A stretch of 59,456 nucleotides of DNA from Campylobacterales bacterium (GTDB lineage: Bacteria; Campylobacterota; Campylobacteria; Campylobacterales; Sulfurimonadaceae): contig JAPLGM010000019.1 in NCBI GenBank assembly GCA_026390165.1, positions 1 to 59,456 on the forward strand. The letters run 5' to 3'. Of this stretch, positions 38,875-49,509 are shown in pieces; within the stretch, counting starts at the first letter, position 1, and each line of letters starts with the position of its first letter. Below the pieces are notes generated by a model that was given only the letters and a program-made list of their open reading frames with translations, was not told the origin of the DNA and did no database searches. A program made the position numbers and the translations under genes.

Positions 38875-39207
38875 TTATCCGCAAGAAGGGACATTTCCTG
38901 AATCATTACCATACATAAACAAGAAATCACGAAGATCTTGTGCTTTTTCTTTAAAGCCATCACTATTAAACGTTGCTTCTGCTTTTGTTCCTACGTGTGC
39001 TTTAATGATATTTGCGCCACCATTAGCAAACAACGCATCCCACTCATTTTGTGTATGCATAGCAGCACCTTTAGTACCGTTACCATGACACGTTTTACAC
39101 GTTTTCAAATACGCTTTTTGCCCTTTTTTCTCATCCGCAGATGCAGACGCGCTCATCATTCCAACAGCAACAACCGCTGCAAGAAAAAGTGAAGTTGATT
39201 TCTTCAT
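38875..39207 (-). CDS. periplasmic c-type cytochrome, single heme
   Basis: About 110 residues. Signal peptide (MKKSTSLFLAAVVAVGMMSASASA), then one heme-binding site CKTCHGNGTKG. A Met in the second half (FLFMYGN) could be the sixth ligand. Class I monoheme type. ATG 39207 has AAGGA six bases upstream; a TTG two codons earlier is unlikely. It stands alone, and its electron partner is not evident. Confidence 0.88.
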   Translation of the reverse strand: MKKSTSLFLAAVVAVGMMSASASADEKKGQKAYLKTCKTCHGNGTKGAAMHTQNEWDALFANGGANIIKAHVGTKAEATFNSDGFKEKAQDLRDFLFMYGNDSGNVPSCG

Positions 39208-39291
39208 ATACAATCCTTGTTTTTAATTAATCTAACATCATAGCTTATAAAGAATAAATGGACGATTAATCACTCCATTAGTTTCATTTTT

Positions 39292-39630
39292 TTATTCTTC
39301 GTCAGCCGTTTCTACCACTTCTTTCACTTTATTAGCACGAACTTCCAAACGAATTTTATCCTGACGTAATTTACGATATGCTTTGTATTGTGCTTTTTTC
39401 AGCTCTTCCCCCTCAAGGGCAACTTCCGCACCGATCTCTTCAGCTGTACACCCACCTTCATTCATCATCACCATTTTGAGCTCTTTTTTCGTCAGATGAC
39501 GCTTAAGTGACGCATACAGTTCACGCTCATCTTCTTCAATTTCCACCGCAGCGCACTCATATAAGCCAACAAGCACTTCGCGAATTGTTTTTTCTGGATT
39601 GTAACGCAACCATAAAGAATTTTCTAACAT
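39292..39630 (-). CDS. conserved hypothetical protein, charged and helical
   Basis: 112 residues, all helical and highly charged, with a segment GCTAEEIGAEVALEGEELKKAQYKAYRKLR that resembles a sigma-region-4-like or other helix-turn-helix. No family named with confidence. Its ATG overlaps the serB stop (TAATG) with AAAGGTG upstream, so it is coupled to serB. Confidence 0.7.
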   Translation of the reverse strand: MLENSLWLRYNPEKTIREVLVGLYECAAVEIEEDERELYASLKRHLTKKELKMVMMNEGGCTAEEIGAEVALEGEELKKAQYKAYRKLRQDKIRLEVRANKVKEVVETADEE

Positions 39631-40256
39631 TAAAACACCTTTGTAATAATTTGGGTGAGGTCTTTCGTGTCAATAATGACATTCGCCTCTTTTTTCAAAA
39701 TAGGTTTCGCGCAAAAAGCGACTCTGACCCCTGCATGAGCAAACATTGAGCGATCATTTGCCCCATCTCCCACCGCCATTGTCTCCAAAGCTGTGATCCC
39801 AAAAAGTCCTTGCAAACGCTGTAACATGTCCCCTTTAGAGAAATCAAACATCATATCTCCACCGACAAGTCCCGTAAGTTTCCCATCTTTTTCATGTAAT
39901 ACATTGGAAAAATCGGCATCGTATCCAAGGATATCTTTGGCGTGAGCGGTTGCTGAACGAAATCCTCCACTAAAACAAACAACTTTTATTCCACGTTCTT
40001 TAAGTGCCGCAATCGTTTCGATAGCACCCTTCATATAAGGGAGATTATGACAAATCTTCTCTACTTTTGAAAATTCCAAACCTTTGAGCAAACCAACACG
40101 CTGTTGCAACGACTCAAAAAAATCGAGTTCCCCATTCATCGCCCGCTCAGTGATCGCCGATACTTCCTCGCCAATCCCCAAAGCCTCCGCAAAAAAGTCA
40201 ATGGTTTCCCCGTCCATTAAGGTCGAATCAAAATCAAATACTGCTAATTTAATCAA
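39630..40256 (-). CDS. serB: phosphoserine phosphatase
   Basis: 208 residues, HAD superfamily. Motif I DFDSTLMDGE, motif II region CFSGGFRSAT and motif III MAVGDGANDRSMFAHAG are intact. It makes serine from phosphoserine in the last step of the pathway. It lacks the N-terminal ACT-type extension of E. coli SerB, which is normal in this phylum. Confidence 0.93.
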   Translation of the reverse strand: MIKLAVFDFDSTLMDGETIDFFAEALGIGEEVSAITERAMNGELDFFESLQQRVGLLKGLEFSKVEKICHNLPYMKGAIETIAALKERGIKVVCFSGGFRSATAHAKDILGYDADFSNVLHEKDGKLTGLVGGDMMFDFSKGDMLQRLQGLFGITALETMAVGDGANDRSMFAHAGVRVAFCAKPILKKEANVIIDTKDLTQIITKVF

Positions 40257-40306
40257 AACATGTTTCCTATTTGTTATAATGACGCAATTATATCCAAAGG
40301 CATCTT

Positions 40307-41209
40307 TTGTTTGAACCTTTTATCGATAAACTCCGTCATGGTACTTATATCACGCTCGAAACAACCCCGTCACGTTCCGCACAGTTTGCCCCTACTATTG
40401 AAAAAATCGCCGCTTTAGGGCTCGATAAACTCGTCGATGGATTTAGCACCACGGATAATCCTCTAGCCAAACTCAAATACAATGCTCTCTTCGCCGCTAT
40501 GAAACTTCAAGATCGTTTTCATAAACCCGTATTGGCAACCATGAGTATGCGTGATCGCAACCGTATCGCCCTCCAAAGTGATCTTCTCGGAGCCAATGAA
40601 GCAAACGTCCGTGCTATCCTCGCCCTCACGGGCGACAGCGCCCACTACTCCGATCAACCGCACGCCAAAGGGGTTTTCGAGGGGAACAGCAAACTCCTCC
40701 TCGATATTATCACGACCCTGAACAACGGTACCGATATGGCGGAACAAAAACTACTCGCCCCAGTCAAAGATATCTATCCCTTCGCCGTGACCGATTCGTA
40801 TGCAAAAAGTTCCGCTACACTGCAAAAGAAAATGTCTAAAAAAGTAGCGCACGGTGCTATAGGAATCATCTCTCAACCCGTGTATGATCTCGAGAACGCC
40901 CAAAAACTTCTCGAAATGATGGAGAGTGCCAATGCAGAACACAACGGAAACTGTATCCTCATTTTGGGCTATTTTCCAATCACTAAACTCCGCACCGCCC
41001 GATTTTTAGATGAAAATGTTCCGGGGATTTTTGTACCAAGTACATGGGTCGAAGCGCTCGAAGCGGCTTCACTCATCAGCCCAGAGGAAGAGTACCATGT
41101 CGGATTTGAACTTAGTAAAACTCTTTTCGAAGAGTTAAAAGCACTCCATCCAAAAATTCATATTATGACAGCGAATCAGTTTGAGCTTGCCAAAGCAATT
41201 TTGACCTAA
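40307..41209 (+). CDS. methylenetetrahydrofolate reductase-family protein
   Basis: 300 residues of the MTHFR barrel fold (KPVLATMSMRDRNRIALQSDLLGANEANVRAILALTGD is the recognisable block around 75-112). The usual FEFFPP start is replaced by YITLETTPSRS, so it belongs to a side branch and may not be the methionine-pathway MetF. It begins with TTG (40307), supported by AAAGG at 7-8 bases; no ATG lies near. It precedes serS in the same direction. Confidence 0.75.
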   Translation: MFEPFIDKLRHGTYITLETTPSRSAQFAPTIEKIAALGLDKLVDGFSTTDNPLAKLKYNALFAAMKLQDRFHKPVLATMSMRDRNRIALQSDLLGANEANVRAILALTGDSAHYSDQPHAKGVFEGNSKLLLDIITTLNNGTDMAEQKLLAPVKDIYPFAVTDSYAKSSATLQKKMSKKVAHGAIGIISQPVYDLENAQKLLEMMESANAEHNGNCILILGYFPITKLRTARFLDENVPGIFVPSTWVEALEAASLISPEEEYHVGFELSKTLFEELKALHPKIHIMTANQFELAKAILT

Positions 41210-41266
41210 TTTCAGCCTCTTTTAGCTATAATCAACCCAATATACAACCACTTTTTTAGGACTATT

Positions 41267-42514
41267 ATGATCGATTTAAAACTTCTCCAAAATAATTTTG
41301 ATGCAACCGCAATCGCTCTTCAACGCAAAAAAGTAGACAGTGAGCTTATCACTGCCCTTAAAACTGCCAATGACCTCTTAAAAAATGCCAAATTGACCTA
41401 CGAAAGTGCTCAAGCTGCCCAAAATGAACGGAGTCGCCTTTTTGGTCAATATAAAAAAGAGGGAAAAAGCACGGACGAGCTTAAAATCGAAGTCGATGCG
41501 GCAAAAGTCCAACTCGTCGAATTACTAGAGACTCAACGCAATGCCCAAGAGGCGTTGGAATCCCTTGCTATGCGTGTCCCCAATCTTCCCGATGAGAGTG
41601 TCCCCGATGGAGAAGATGAAAACGACAATATCGAGATCAAAAAAGTTCTCACCCCTCCAACCTTCAGCTTTACTCCCAAAGAGCATTGGGAACTTGCCGA
41701 AGCAAACGGTTGGATCGATTTTGAAAGAGGGGTAAAACTTGCCAAAAGCCGTTTTAGCGTCGTTAGCGGAATGGGGGCACGTTTAGAGCGGGCACTTATC
41801 AACTTTATGCTTGACTTCAACCGCGAACGTGGTTTTAATGAGGTAAGTGTCCCCATGCTTGTCAACCGTCGTGCACTAGAAGGGACAGGTCAACTTCCGA
41901 AGTTTGAAGACGATCTCTTCAAGGTAGATGGGGAAGAGCTATTTCTTATCCCTACCGCCGAAGTTCCCCTCACCAATCTCTATCAAGATGAAATTTTAAA
42001 TGCTCAAGATTTACCGATTAAAATGACGGGGTATACGTCGTGCTTTCGTAAAGAGGCAGGTTCAGGCGGACGCGATGTGCGCGGGATGATCCGTCAACAT
42101 CAATTTCATAAAGTGGAGCTTGTCAGTATTACAAGAGCCGATCAAAGCGACGCAATATTTGATGAGATGGTTGCATGCGCTTCGGATTTGCTCACGGCAC
42201 TTGGATTGCCACACCGTCTTGTCACCCTCTGTACTGGCGATTTAGGATTTGGTGCTGCTAAAACAATCGATCTTGAAGTGTGGCTACCAGGGCAAAACAG
42301 CTATCGTGAAATCAGCTCCGTCTCCAGTACTCGTGATTTTCAAGCCCGCCGTGCAAAAATCCGTTACAAAGAAGAGGGTAAAAATAAATTTGTCCACACG
42401 CTCAATGGTTCAAGCTTGGCAGTTGGGCGAACAATGGTTGCACTGATGGAAAATTTCCAAAATGAAGATGGGACGATTACCATTCCTGATGTCTTGCAAA
42501 AATACCTCTCCTAA
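41267..42514 (+). CDS. serS: seryl-tRNA synthetase
   Basis: 415 residues. N-terminal coiled-coil tRNA-binding arm (about 1-105) and class II catalytic core: [29 protein letters not shown] (motif 2) and [20 protein letters not shown] (motif 3). AGGA precedes the ATG. Followed after 14 bases by the TPR gene, an arrangement also known in Campylobacter (serS then pflB). Confidence 0.97.
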   Translation: MIDLKLLQNNFDATAIALQRKKVDSELITALKTANDLLKNAKLTYESAQAAQNERSRLFGQYKKEGKSTDELKIEVDAAKVQLVELLETQRNAQEALESLAMRVPNLPDESVPDGEDENDNIEIKKVLTPPTFSFTPKEHWELAEANGWIDFERGVKLAKSRFSVVSGMGARLERALINFMLDFNRERGFNEVSVPMLVNRRALEGTGQLPKFEDDLFKVDGEELFLIPTAEVPLTNLYQDEILNAQDLPIKMTGYTSCFRKEAGSGGRDVRGMIRQHQFHKVELVSITRADQSDAIFDEMVACASDLLTALGLPHRLVTLCTGDLGFGAAKTIDLEVWLPGQNSYREISSVSSTRDFQARRAKIRYKEEGKNKFVHTLNGSSLAVGRTMVALMENFQNEDGTITIPDVLQKYLS

Positions 42515-42528
42515 AGTAAAATAATCGA

Positions 42529-44874
42529 ATGGCTGATGCGCAAGAAGAGATAATTGTCATTGAAGAGTCCGATGCCGCAGGAGTGGAAACCACCCCTGTA
42601 AATGAGGATGTCACCCAAGCCAATCCCCCTCCCAATAAAAAGAAAATAATATTGATTGCAGCAGGTGTAGCAACTCTATTATTAGCAGCGGGAGGAGTTG
42701 CCTACGCCCTCCTTTCCCACTCCGGTGATGAAGAAGTTTTTAAACAAGAAGAGCCTTTAATCGCCTCAAAAAATCCCAAAGAGCCAAAAATACAGCCCAG
42801 TCAATTGGAAAATATGATTGAGCGGGCGAACTATATGTATACCAACGGTAATCAAGCAGAAGCCTTGCAGCTGTTTGAAAAAATCGCCCTCTATTCGGAG
42901 TCTATCTCTCAATATAATCTGGGGGTTGCGCGGCTAAAAGAGAAAGAGTACACCGATGCACTTGAAAATTTCAAACACGCCATTGATCTGCGCGAAAACC
43001 GATGCGTTAGTGCCATCAACGCTGCGGTATGTTGTTTAAACCTAAAGCAACAACAAAATTTTGACCATTATATTAATCTAGCGCAAACCTATTTGAGTTC
43101 TGAAAGTACCTCTCCCATGTACTCCTATTATTATGCCTTGATCAATTACTACAAAGGAAATTATTTCGAAGCTCTTAGCGCCCTCAATCATCCGACGACG
43201 CACGAGTATCCAGTAGCCCAAGATAAAATAAAAGCTGCTGTCAATACTCTGTACGGCAATTACGATGCAGCTATTCAATCACTTGAGAATCAACAGCAAG
43301 AGAGTGACTCATTTTCACTTGGATTATTGTATGCCAATACGGGTGATTTCAACAAAGCACGTAAATATTTTAATAGTGCCTTACTCCAAAACACAAAGCC
43401 TATTCAAGAGACTCTCTCTTTGGCGTATGTCAATCTTATGCTGGGACAAAATCAAGAGGCTGGTTCTTTACTTAAGAAAGTAACCGAAACCTATCCTAAC
43501 GATGTTTACACCCCCTATCCCATCAAAGTTTATCTAAAATCTATCCTTTTTGAGCCTGATACCGTACAAAAAGTATATCGGGCTTCAGATGACAAAATGC
43601 ACACTCAAACCTACCCAAAAATTTTTGCTTTTACCCCCTATAAAATATTCAACGCCAATCAAACCATTAGCTATATCCGCAGAGGAAATGCGGATGTTAA
43701 CATTGATGATATTGCGTCTGCAAAAAAATATTTTAAAGAAGGGGCACACGAATCAAATGTCGATTACGCTCTCTCACTCGCGGTTCAAGAAGCCCTCCAC
43801 CTCCGTCTTAGAGATGCGAATACTCACCTTCAGAAGCTTGTATCAGCCCATCCAAAACACTCTATTCTTCAATATAATCTCGCCCTTACGTACGCGCAAT
43901 TAGGAGACTATCCCAAAGCGTATACCTATTTTTTAAGTTCATACCATTTGGACGCCAACAATTACCTCTCCGGTATTTTTGCAATCATGACCTCTGAACT
44001 GATCTCCAAAGCTAATCCAAAATTAATTTCAATCCTAAAAGAGAACCTCGCACAAGAAGTTGAGAGTGAAGAGTTTGATCTCTACCGTACCCTTATCACT
44101 ATCACTGAAAATAATTACCTCTCTTCAAGTCGTTGGTTGGATAACCGCTACAAAGATCGTCCACTTTATTTGATGATGAAAATAATCATTGCCCAAAAGC
44201 TAAATATGCGTGATAAAGCACAAAAAGCATCGGAAAAGCTTGTTGAAATGCAATCTAGCAACCTTCTCCCTCACCTACTCTATATTGATACCCATTACGA
44301 TACTTTAACACCTAAAGCATATGCCCGCTCATCCATCAATTATCTTAAGAATAAAAATATAGGGTATGAAGATTTTTATTTTGGATCACAGATTTCTCGT
44401 GAACGGGGAGTCATGATGGCGGCAATTACGGGGGGACTTACACCACTGATTCAACAGCTAGAAGATAAACTACAAACAACAACAGAAGATCGTACCTATA
44501 TTACAGCAGGGTTAGCGCTTGCCCATTTTTATAATCAAGACTTTGAAGAGTCTTACTCTCTTTACAATCAAGCAGTTGACACCTACAATCTCAAAGATGA
44601 ACGAACTCTTTTTATGGCAGCATCCGCATCCATAGGATCTGAACATTACCAAAATGCAATAGCCTTACTCCAACTTTCAAAAATGACTAATCCGAGCTAT
44701 CTCGAAAGCCGTTATGCCCTAGGACTTCTTTATATGCAGGTTCAGAATAATCTAGCAGCCGCCAATCAATTTATGAAAATGGGAAATGAAGGATTTCAAT
44801 CACTCAATTTTGATTTTCGAATTGATACGGATAAACTTGCGACAGAGCCGCAACTTTATCACCCTATCCGTTAA
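42529..44874 (+). CDS. pflB: PflB-like flagellar-motor TPR protein
   Basis: 781 residues. Acidic cytoplasmic N-terminus (1-37), one membrane span (about 39-62, IILIAAGVATLLLAAGGVAYALL) and a long periplasmic array of TPR-like repeats (for example YMYTNGNQAEALQLFEKIALY, YANTGDFNKARKYFNSALLQ, YAQLGDYPKAYTYFLSSYHL). Length, topology and position after serS match PflB of Campylobacter jejuni, a periplasmic motor-disk protein needed for motility. It overlaps the convergent Psd-like gene by 11 bases. No other structural flagellar gene is in the window. Confidence 0.75.
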   Translation: MADAQEEIIVIEESDAAGVETTPVNEDVTQANPPPNKKKIILIAAGVATLLLAAGGVAYALLSHSGDEEVFKQEEPLIASKNPKEPKIQPSQLENMIERANYMYTNGNQAEALQLFEKIALYSESISQYNLGVARLKEKEYTDALENFKHAIDLRENRCVSAINAAVCCLNLKQQQNFDHYINLAQTYLSSESTSPMYSYYYALINYYKGNYFEALSALNHPTTHEYPVAQDKIKAAVNTLYGNYDAAIQSLENQQQESDSFSLGLLYANTGDFNKARKYFNSALLQNTKPIQETLSLAYVNLMLGQNQEAGSLLKKVTETYPNDVYTPYPIKVYLKSILFEPDTVQKVYRASDDKMHTQTYPKIFAFTPYKIFNANQTISYIRRGNADVNIDDIASAKKYFKEGAHESNVDYALSLAVQEALHLRLRDANTHLQKLVSAHPKHSILQYNLALTYAQLGDYPKAYTYFLSSYHLDANNYLSGIFAIMTSELISKANPKLISILKENLAQEVESEEFDLYRTLITITENNYLSSSRWLDNRYKDRPLYLMMKIIIAQKLNMRDKAQKASEKLVEMQSSNLLPHLLYIDTHYDTLTPKAYARSSINYLKNKNIGYEDFYFGSQISRERGVMMAAITGGLTPLIQQLEDKLQTTTEDRTYITAGLALAHFYNQDFEESYSLYNQAVDTYNLKDERTLFMAASASIGSEHYQNAIALLQLSKMTNPSYLESRYALGLLYMQVQNNLAAANQFMKMGNEGFQSLNFDFRIDTDKLATEPQLYHPIR

Positions 44875-45508
44875 ATCGACCGATAATGCTCTCTCCCGCA
44901 CGGAGATCATTGCCAGGGTGAATCATTAACTCAGCAGTGCTAGGGAGATAAAGAATCGTTCTCCCTTTTGCCAAAAAGCCATACCGGTTCCCCTCTTTAA
45001 TTTTTTCTCCATCTTCTACTCCAAGTGCGATGGAAAAACAACTTTGAGCACTTGCATGCTCCAAATAAATATCATCACCACGAAGCGAACGAAATGAAAG
45101 AACTGCTTTCTCATTCAACATTTCAGCAAGGGGATCTTGTAATCCCAAAGAGACACCATGTCGAATACGGCACCCCTCAACGGTTCCATTATAGGGGGCC
45201 CGAAGCATAGATACATTCCACAAACCATTAAGGATAGTGATTTTTTTCATACCTTCATCATTAATGTTCGTATCCTCAATCGCAAGGACAACACCATCCA
45301 CGCTGCTTAGAATACCCAAGGGATCAGCTGATGGCGAACTGCGTTCAGGATTTCGGAACAGAACCAAAAAAGCCATTAGAACTGCACCGGCGATAAACTG
45401 AAAAAAATGCAATCCTGTCATTGTAAAGAGAATAAAAAAAGTTGCCGCAAGGGCAATCGGTAACCACCCTTGACGAGAGAGGATAAATGTATCGTTTTGC
45501 ATTATCAT
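44864..45508 (-). CDS. phosphatidylserine decarboxylase-related protein, cleavage serine missing
   Basis: 214 residues. Two membrane spans (about 14-45) followed by the Psd beta fold (SVDGVVLAIEDTN, MLRAPYNGTVEGCRIRHG, AGESIIGRF). Active Psd proenzymes cut themselves in a Gly-Ser motif (FGSR or LGST) to make the pyruvoyl group. Here the aligned place reads GFLAKGRTILYLP, and there is no Gly-Ser pair anywhere in the protein. It is therefore unlikely to be a normal decarboxylase. The gene follows ftsH, as the Psd-related gene does in Campylobacter, but no pssA follows. AGGAG lies six bases before the ATG. Confidence 0.8.
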   Translation of the reverse strand: MIMQNDTFILSRQGWLPIALAATFFILFTMTGLHFFQFIAGAVLMAFLVLFRNPERSSPSADPLGILSSVDGVVLAIEDTNINDEGMKKITILNGLWNVSMLRAPYNGTVEGCRIRHGVSLGLQDPLAEMLNEKAVLSFRSLRGDDIYLEHASAQSCFSIALGVEDGEKIKEGNRYGFLAKGRTILYLPSTAELMIHPGNDLRAGESIIGRFNG

Positions 45509-45560
45509 TATGAACTCCTAAGAAGGTTTGGCTATCTCTTTTTTGGGTGAAAGTCTCGTC

Positions 45561-47408
45561 TCAATCTTGATCACCAGAAATATTTTCTTTAGCGTAAAGT
45601 AATTCTACCATTTTTTCGATAGCATCCCGATACTCTTCAAGACGAATTTTAACCTCTTCATAACGCTCATTGAGGGTAGATTTAATATATGAGTCCATCC
45701 CCTCAGCCATTTTTTCGCTGTACTCTTTTGCTTGTGTCATACCGCCGCCCAAGAAGGTACTGCGCTGACGCTCTAACACCATAAGACCTGCTACATCACT
45801 CATACCGTACATTTGCACCATAGCTTTGAGAATATCGGTGGTTCGTTCCAAGTCGTTCGCTGCACCCGTACTAATCTCGCCGATAAAGACCTCTTCTGCC
45901 GCACGACCACCCAAAAGAACATCAATCTCCGCAATAAGCTCGTGTCGTTGCATCAGATATTTATTCTCTTCAGGAGTATTAAGGGTATACCCAAGCGCGG
46001 CAAGACCGCGAGGGACGATAGAAACTTTGGAGACCTTTTTAGCCCCCTTAGTTGTTTCTGCCAATAAGGCGTGGCCACATTCGTGATACGCAACAATCCG
46101 TTTCTCTTTCTCATCAATCCGCCGGCTTTTTTTCGAAAGTCCTGCGATTGCACGCTCAACCGCTTCACGCAAATCCGTCTGACGAACCGTCTTTTGACTT
46201 TTACGTCCAGCCAAAAGCGCCGCTTCATTGACGATATTTGCCAAATCTGCCCCGGCCAAACCAGCCGTTAGACGAGCAATCTCCTCAATATCTGTATCGC
46301 TGTCTTGCTTAACCCCTTTGATATGAACCTTCAAAATATCAATACGCCCTTGAAAATCGGGTTTATCCACCAATACTTGACGATCAAATCGCCCTGGACG
46401 AAGAAGTGCGGGATCAAGAATCTCAGGTCGGTTCGTTGCCGCTAAAATAATAATAGGGGTATCGGTACCAAAACCGTCCATCTCGGCAAGAAGCTGATTG
46501 AGAGTTTGTTCACGCTCATCATTCCCCCCCATCATTCCACCCGCAGCACGACTTTTTCCGATAGCATCAATCTCATCAATAAAGATGATAGAAGGGGCAT
46601 CTTTTTTGGCTTGTTCAAACAAATCGCGAACACGTGCAGCACCTACCCCTACAAACATTTCAATAAAACTAGAACCTGATACCGAAAAGAAAGGGACTTC
46701 CGCTTCCCCTGCTACGGCTTTTGCTAGTAATGTTTTACCGGTTCCGGGGCTACCAACGAGCAAGACACCCTTTGGAATTTTTGCCCCAAGTTCCACATAA
46801 CGATCCGGAGATTTCAAAAAATCAACAATCTCTCGAACCTCTTCTTTTGCCTCTTGTGCACCCGCAACGTCATCAAATTTTGTTTTTGGCTTTTCAGAAT
46901 TAACGAGCTTTTTAGAGCTCCCCATCCCCAAAATTCCTCCACCCATACTTTTTTGCATACGCCCTGCGAAAAACATCCATATTGCGATAATGATGAGGAA
47001 AGGGAAAAGCCATCCAAACATATCGGTAAACCAATTGCTCTCACTAAAACCACCGTAATCAATCCCTTGTTTGTCTAACAAAGGGATCAGGGTATTGTCA
47101 TCACGAACAATACGAGTCGTATACGCTATTTTACCATCACCGCTTATTGCTCTAATATAGGTTTGCCCAATTGCCACTTTTTCAACTTGCTTGTTCTCAA
47201 TGAGCTTTTTAAGATCGGCATAACTCACCTCTTGAGTTCGCATTGCTGCTTGACCATTTACTTTTGACGTTAACTCATTTTCATTGCCAACAAATGCTTT
47301 AAAAAGCAAGATAACGACAATGGAAAAAATCGCAAACGTAATTAGAGGATTTTTATTAAAGAAATTGTCATTTTTATTCGGGGGAGTCGATTGTTCCGGT
47401 TGTGCCAC
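45561..47408 (-). CDS. ftsH: ATP-dependent zinc metalloprotease FtsH
   Basis: 615 residues. Membrane spans near 25-45 and 132-150, AAA domain with Walker [14 protein letters not shown], Walker [12 protein letters not shown] and the second region of homology [14 protein letters not shown], and the zinc site [11 protein letters not shown] (HExxH with Cys at the first x after Glu). Membrane-bound hexameric protease for quality control. Sits between prmA and the Psd-like gene, the usual order in the phylum. Confidence 0.97.
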   Translation of the reverse strand: MAQPEQSTPPNKNDNFFNKNPLITFAIFSIVVILLFKAFVGNENELTSKVNGQAAMRTQEVSYADLKKLIENKQVEKVAIGQTYIRAISGDGKIAYTTRIVRDDNTLIPLLDKQGIDYGGFSESNWFTDMFGWLFPFLIIIAIWMFFAGRMQKSMGGGILGMGSSKKLVNSEKPKTKFDDVAGAQEAKEEVREIVDFLKSPDRYVELGAKIPKGVLLVGSPGTGKTLLAKAVAGEAEVPFFSVSGSSFIEMFVGVGAARVRDLFEQAKKDAPSIIFIDEIDAIGKSRAAGGMMGGNDEREQTLNQLLAEMDGFGTDTPIIILAATNRPEILDPALLRPGRFDRQVLVDKPDFQGRIDILKVHIKGVKQDSDTDIEEIARLTAGLAGADLANIVNEAALLAGRKSQKTVRQTDLREAVERAIAGLSKKSRRIDEKEKRIVAYHECGHALLAETTKGAKKVSKVSIVPRGLAALGYTLNTPEENKYLMQRHELIAEIDVLLGGRAAEEVFIGEISTGAANDLERTTDILKAMVQMYGMSDVAGLMVLERQRSTFLGGGMTQAKEYSEKMAEGMDSYIKSTLNERYEEVKIRLEEYRDAIEKMVELLYAKENISGDQD

Positions 47409-47412
47409 AGCA

Positions 47413-48243
47413 TCATTCCTTTTTGGTTAATATGAGCGTTACCCATTCATTTTCAACGATACGCTCACGCAGTTCATGCTCTTTATACGCACGTAAAACT
47501 TTCTCTTCATATTTATCCATTATCCCTGATAAAATAAGAGTTCCTTTTTCACGTAACCTTTTTTTCAGATCACTGGCAATAAAAACAAGAACATCCGCCA
47601 CAATATTGGCTACGATAACATCATACTGCTCTTGTGTCTCGTTAATTGGGCCTTCCCATAAGCGTCGATACGATAAGCAATTTTGCTCTGCATTAACACG
47701 GGCGTTGTCAACAGAAAGAGGATCAGTATCACACGCATCAACAATAGCCCCTTTTAGAAGGGCCGCCATTGCAAGAATACCACTACCGCACCCAACATCC
47801 ATCACTTCATTGCCCTCAGCAACAACGGTTGCAATGGCACGTAGACATGATGCAGTTGTCGGATGGTGTCCTGTACCAAATGCCAAAGCGGGATCAATTG
47901 CAATGTTGAGCATCCCCTCTTTGGGTGCTTCCCATGTTGGATGAATATAAAAGGGAGAGATCTCTATAGGGGTAATAGCACTTTGATACTGCGCAATCCA
48001 ATCATCATTCTTCTCTTTTGTAAGGATCATATCAACATCAACAACTTGACCTAATGCCCGTTGTAGCGCTTCCGTAAACTGCTCAATCCCCCACATAATT
48101 GTCTCAAGGTCTTCCTCACTGCGGATAATAAATCCTTCATCAATCTCTTCAAAACCGACAGGAACGACATCGACCAAAAAATCGCTAAATAACTCTAAAT
48201 GGGATGATGGTTTTACCACTAGCATATAATAATAATCTTGCAT
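47413..48243 (-). CDS. prmA: ribosomal protein L11 methyltransferase
   Basis: 276 residues. SAM-binding motif I is VMDVGCGSGILAMAA, and the adjacent AFGTGHHPTTASCLRA is typical of PrmA. The motif for the N-methyl target is NIVADVL. Four bases ahead of ftsH, and its ATG overlaps the cheY stop (TAATG). Confidence 0.94.
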   Translation of the reverse strand: MQDYYYMLVVKPSSHLELFSDFLVDVVPVGFEEIDEGFIIRSEEDLETIMWGIEQFTEALQRALGQVVDVDMILTKEKNDDWIAQYQSAITPIEISPFYIHPTWEAPKEGMLNIAIDPALAFGTGHHPTTASCLRAIATVVAEGNEVMDVGCGSGILAMAALLKGAIVDACDTDPLSVDNARVNAEQNCLSYRRLWEGPINETQEQYDVIVANIVADVLVFIASDLKKRLREKGTLILSGIMDKYEEKVLRAYKEHELRERIVENEWVTLILTKKE

Positions 48244-48617
48244 TAAGCTTCTGTACCCAAAACAGCTGCAAGCTTCTCTTTAAGAACTTGTGGAGTAAAA
48301 GGTTTGACGATGTAATTATTAACCCCTGCTTTAAGTGCAGTAATAACCTCCGCTTTTCCCCCTTCTGTTGTAACCATAATAATTGGCAAGTCATTGAAAC
48401 GGGCATCTGCACGCACTTTTCTAACCAATTCAAGCCCATTCATTTCAGGCATATTCCAGTCAGTAATTAACATGCTAATATCAGTATTTTCATTCAGTAC
48501 ATTCCATCCTTGAATGCCATCTTCTCCTTCGAGTACATTCTCGTACCCAAGACGCGAAAGAGTATTTTTTATAATGCGACGCATTGTTGAGCTGTCATCT
48601 ACCACTAATAATTTCAA
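48243..48617 (-). CDS. cheY: chemotaxis response regulator CheY
   Basis: 124 residues, single receiver. Asp7-Asp8 pocket, phospho-acceptor Asp53 (MLITDWNMPEMNG), Thr of MVTTEGG and Lys of YIVKPFTP. This gene in front of prmA-ftsH is the canonical CheY in Campylobacter, so it is the likely flagellar-switch CheY, distinct from the receiver at 22475. Confidence 0.93.
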   Translation of the reverse strand: MKLLVVDDSSTMRRIIKNTLSRLGYENVLEGEDGIQGWNVLNENTDISMLITDWNMPEMNGLELVRKVRADARFNDLPIIMVTTEGGKAEVITALKAGVNNYIVKPFTPQVLKEKLAAVLGTEA

Positions 48618-48697
48618 AGCATATCCTTTGTAATCGATGTAATTTTTTTATTTTTGAAAAATTTCCCAATCATAGCTAAACGAACTTTGAGTAGAGT

Positions 48698-49396
48698 TTA
48701 AAAAAAAGATTTTAGATCAATATGACCCTCATAAAATGCTTTTCCGACAATTACACCCGAAATTTCACCCGTTGCAAGCAATTTTTCAATGTCTTCATTA
48801 TCTTTAACCCCTCCACTGGCAATGGTTGGAATTTTACAAGCTCGTGCAATTTCAAGGGTAAACTCAACATTCACACCGCTAAGGGTTCCATCTCGCCCAA
48901 CATCGGTACAGATAATCGCTTCAACCCCTGCATCAGCGAATTTGCGTGCCAAATCAGTCGCTCGCATCTGGCTCACCTCTCCCCATCCCTCTACCGCCAC
49001 GAATCCATCAATGGCATCAATACCGACAACAATGGGGTACTTGCACGCCATAGCCTTAACAAATTCAGGATCACGCAGAGCAATGGAACCCAAGATAAGA
49101 CGATCAATTCCCAAATCGAGATAACGTTGAATCGTTACCTCATCCCGTATACCGCCACCCAACTGAAGTTTAACATTACAATTCTCACGAATCAGACGAA
49201 TTTGATCCAAATTTTTAGGTTCACCTGCAAAAGCACCGTTAAGATCAACCAAATGCACCCACTGCGCCCCCATCTCTTCAAACGTTTTCACCAACTCCCA
49301 TGGGGTATCTGAGTACACTTTTGCACTCTCCATAAGTCCTTTAGTTAAACGAACCGCTTTGCCGTCTTTAAGATCAATTGCTGGAAAAATAGTCAT
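48698..49396 (-). CDS. hisA: phosphoribosylformimino-5-aminoimidazole carboxamide ribotide isomerase
   Basis: 232 residues, TIM barrel. Start [17 protein letters not shown], catalytic Asp8, second phosphate site [15 protein letters not shown] with the second catalytic Asp, and [14 protein letters not shown]. Fourth step of histidine synthesis. It follows hisH but is separated by 120 bases holding several hairpins. Confidence 0.96.
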   Translation of the reverse strand: MTIFPAIDLKDGKAVRLTKGLMESAKVYSDTPWELVKTFEEMGAQWVHLVDLNGAFAGEPKNLDQIRLIRENCNVKLQLGGGIRDEVTIQRYLDLGIDRLILGSIALRDPEFVKAMACKYPIVVGIDAIDGFVAVEGWGEVSQMRATDLARKFADAGVEAIICTDVGRDGTLSGVNVEFTLEIARACKIPTIASGGVKDNEDIEKLLATGEISGVIVGKAFYEGHIDLKSFF

Positions 49397-49426
49397 ATAT
49401 ACACCTTTTTTAGATATTTAAAATCT

Positions 49427-49509
49427 CCCACATTTACGTGGGTAGCTTTAGGGGATTACAAAGGACATATATGTCCTTGCCATCTAAATGGGCTTTGCTC
49501 ATTTAGATG
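49427..49509. repeat. three adjacent dyads in the hisH-hisA gap
   Basis: In order: CCCAC-ATTTAC-GTGGG (49427-49442), the 18-base palindrome AAGGACATATATGTCCTT (49461-49478), and a 10-bp stem CATCTAAATG/CATTTAGATG (49481-49509). They fill the gap between hisH and hisA, which are usually close together, and look like a small palindromic insertion or a processing and attenuation structure. Confidence 0.6.
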
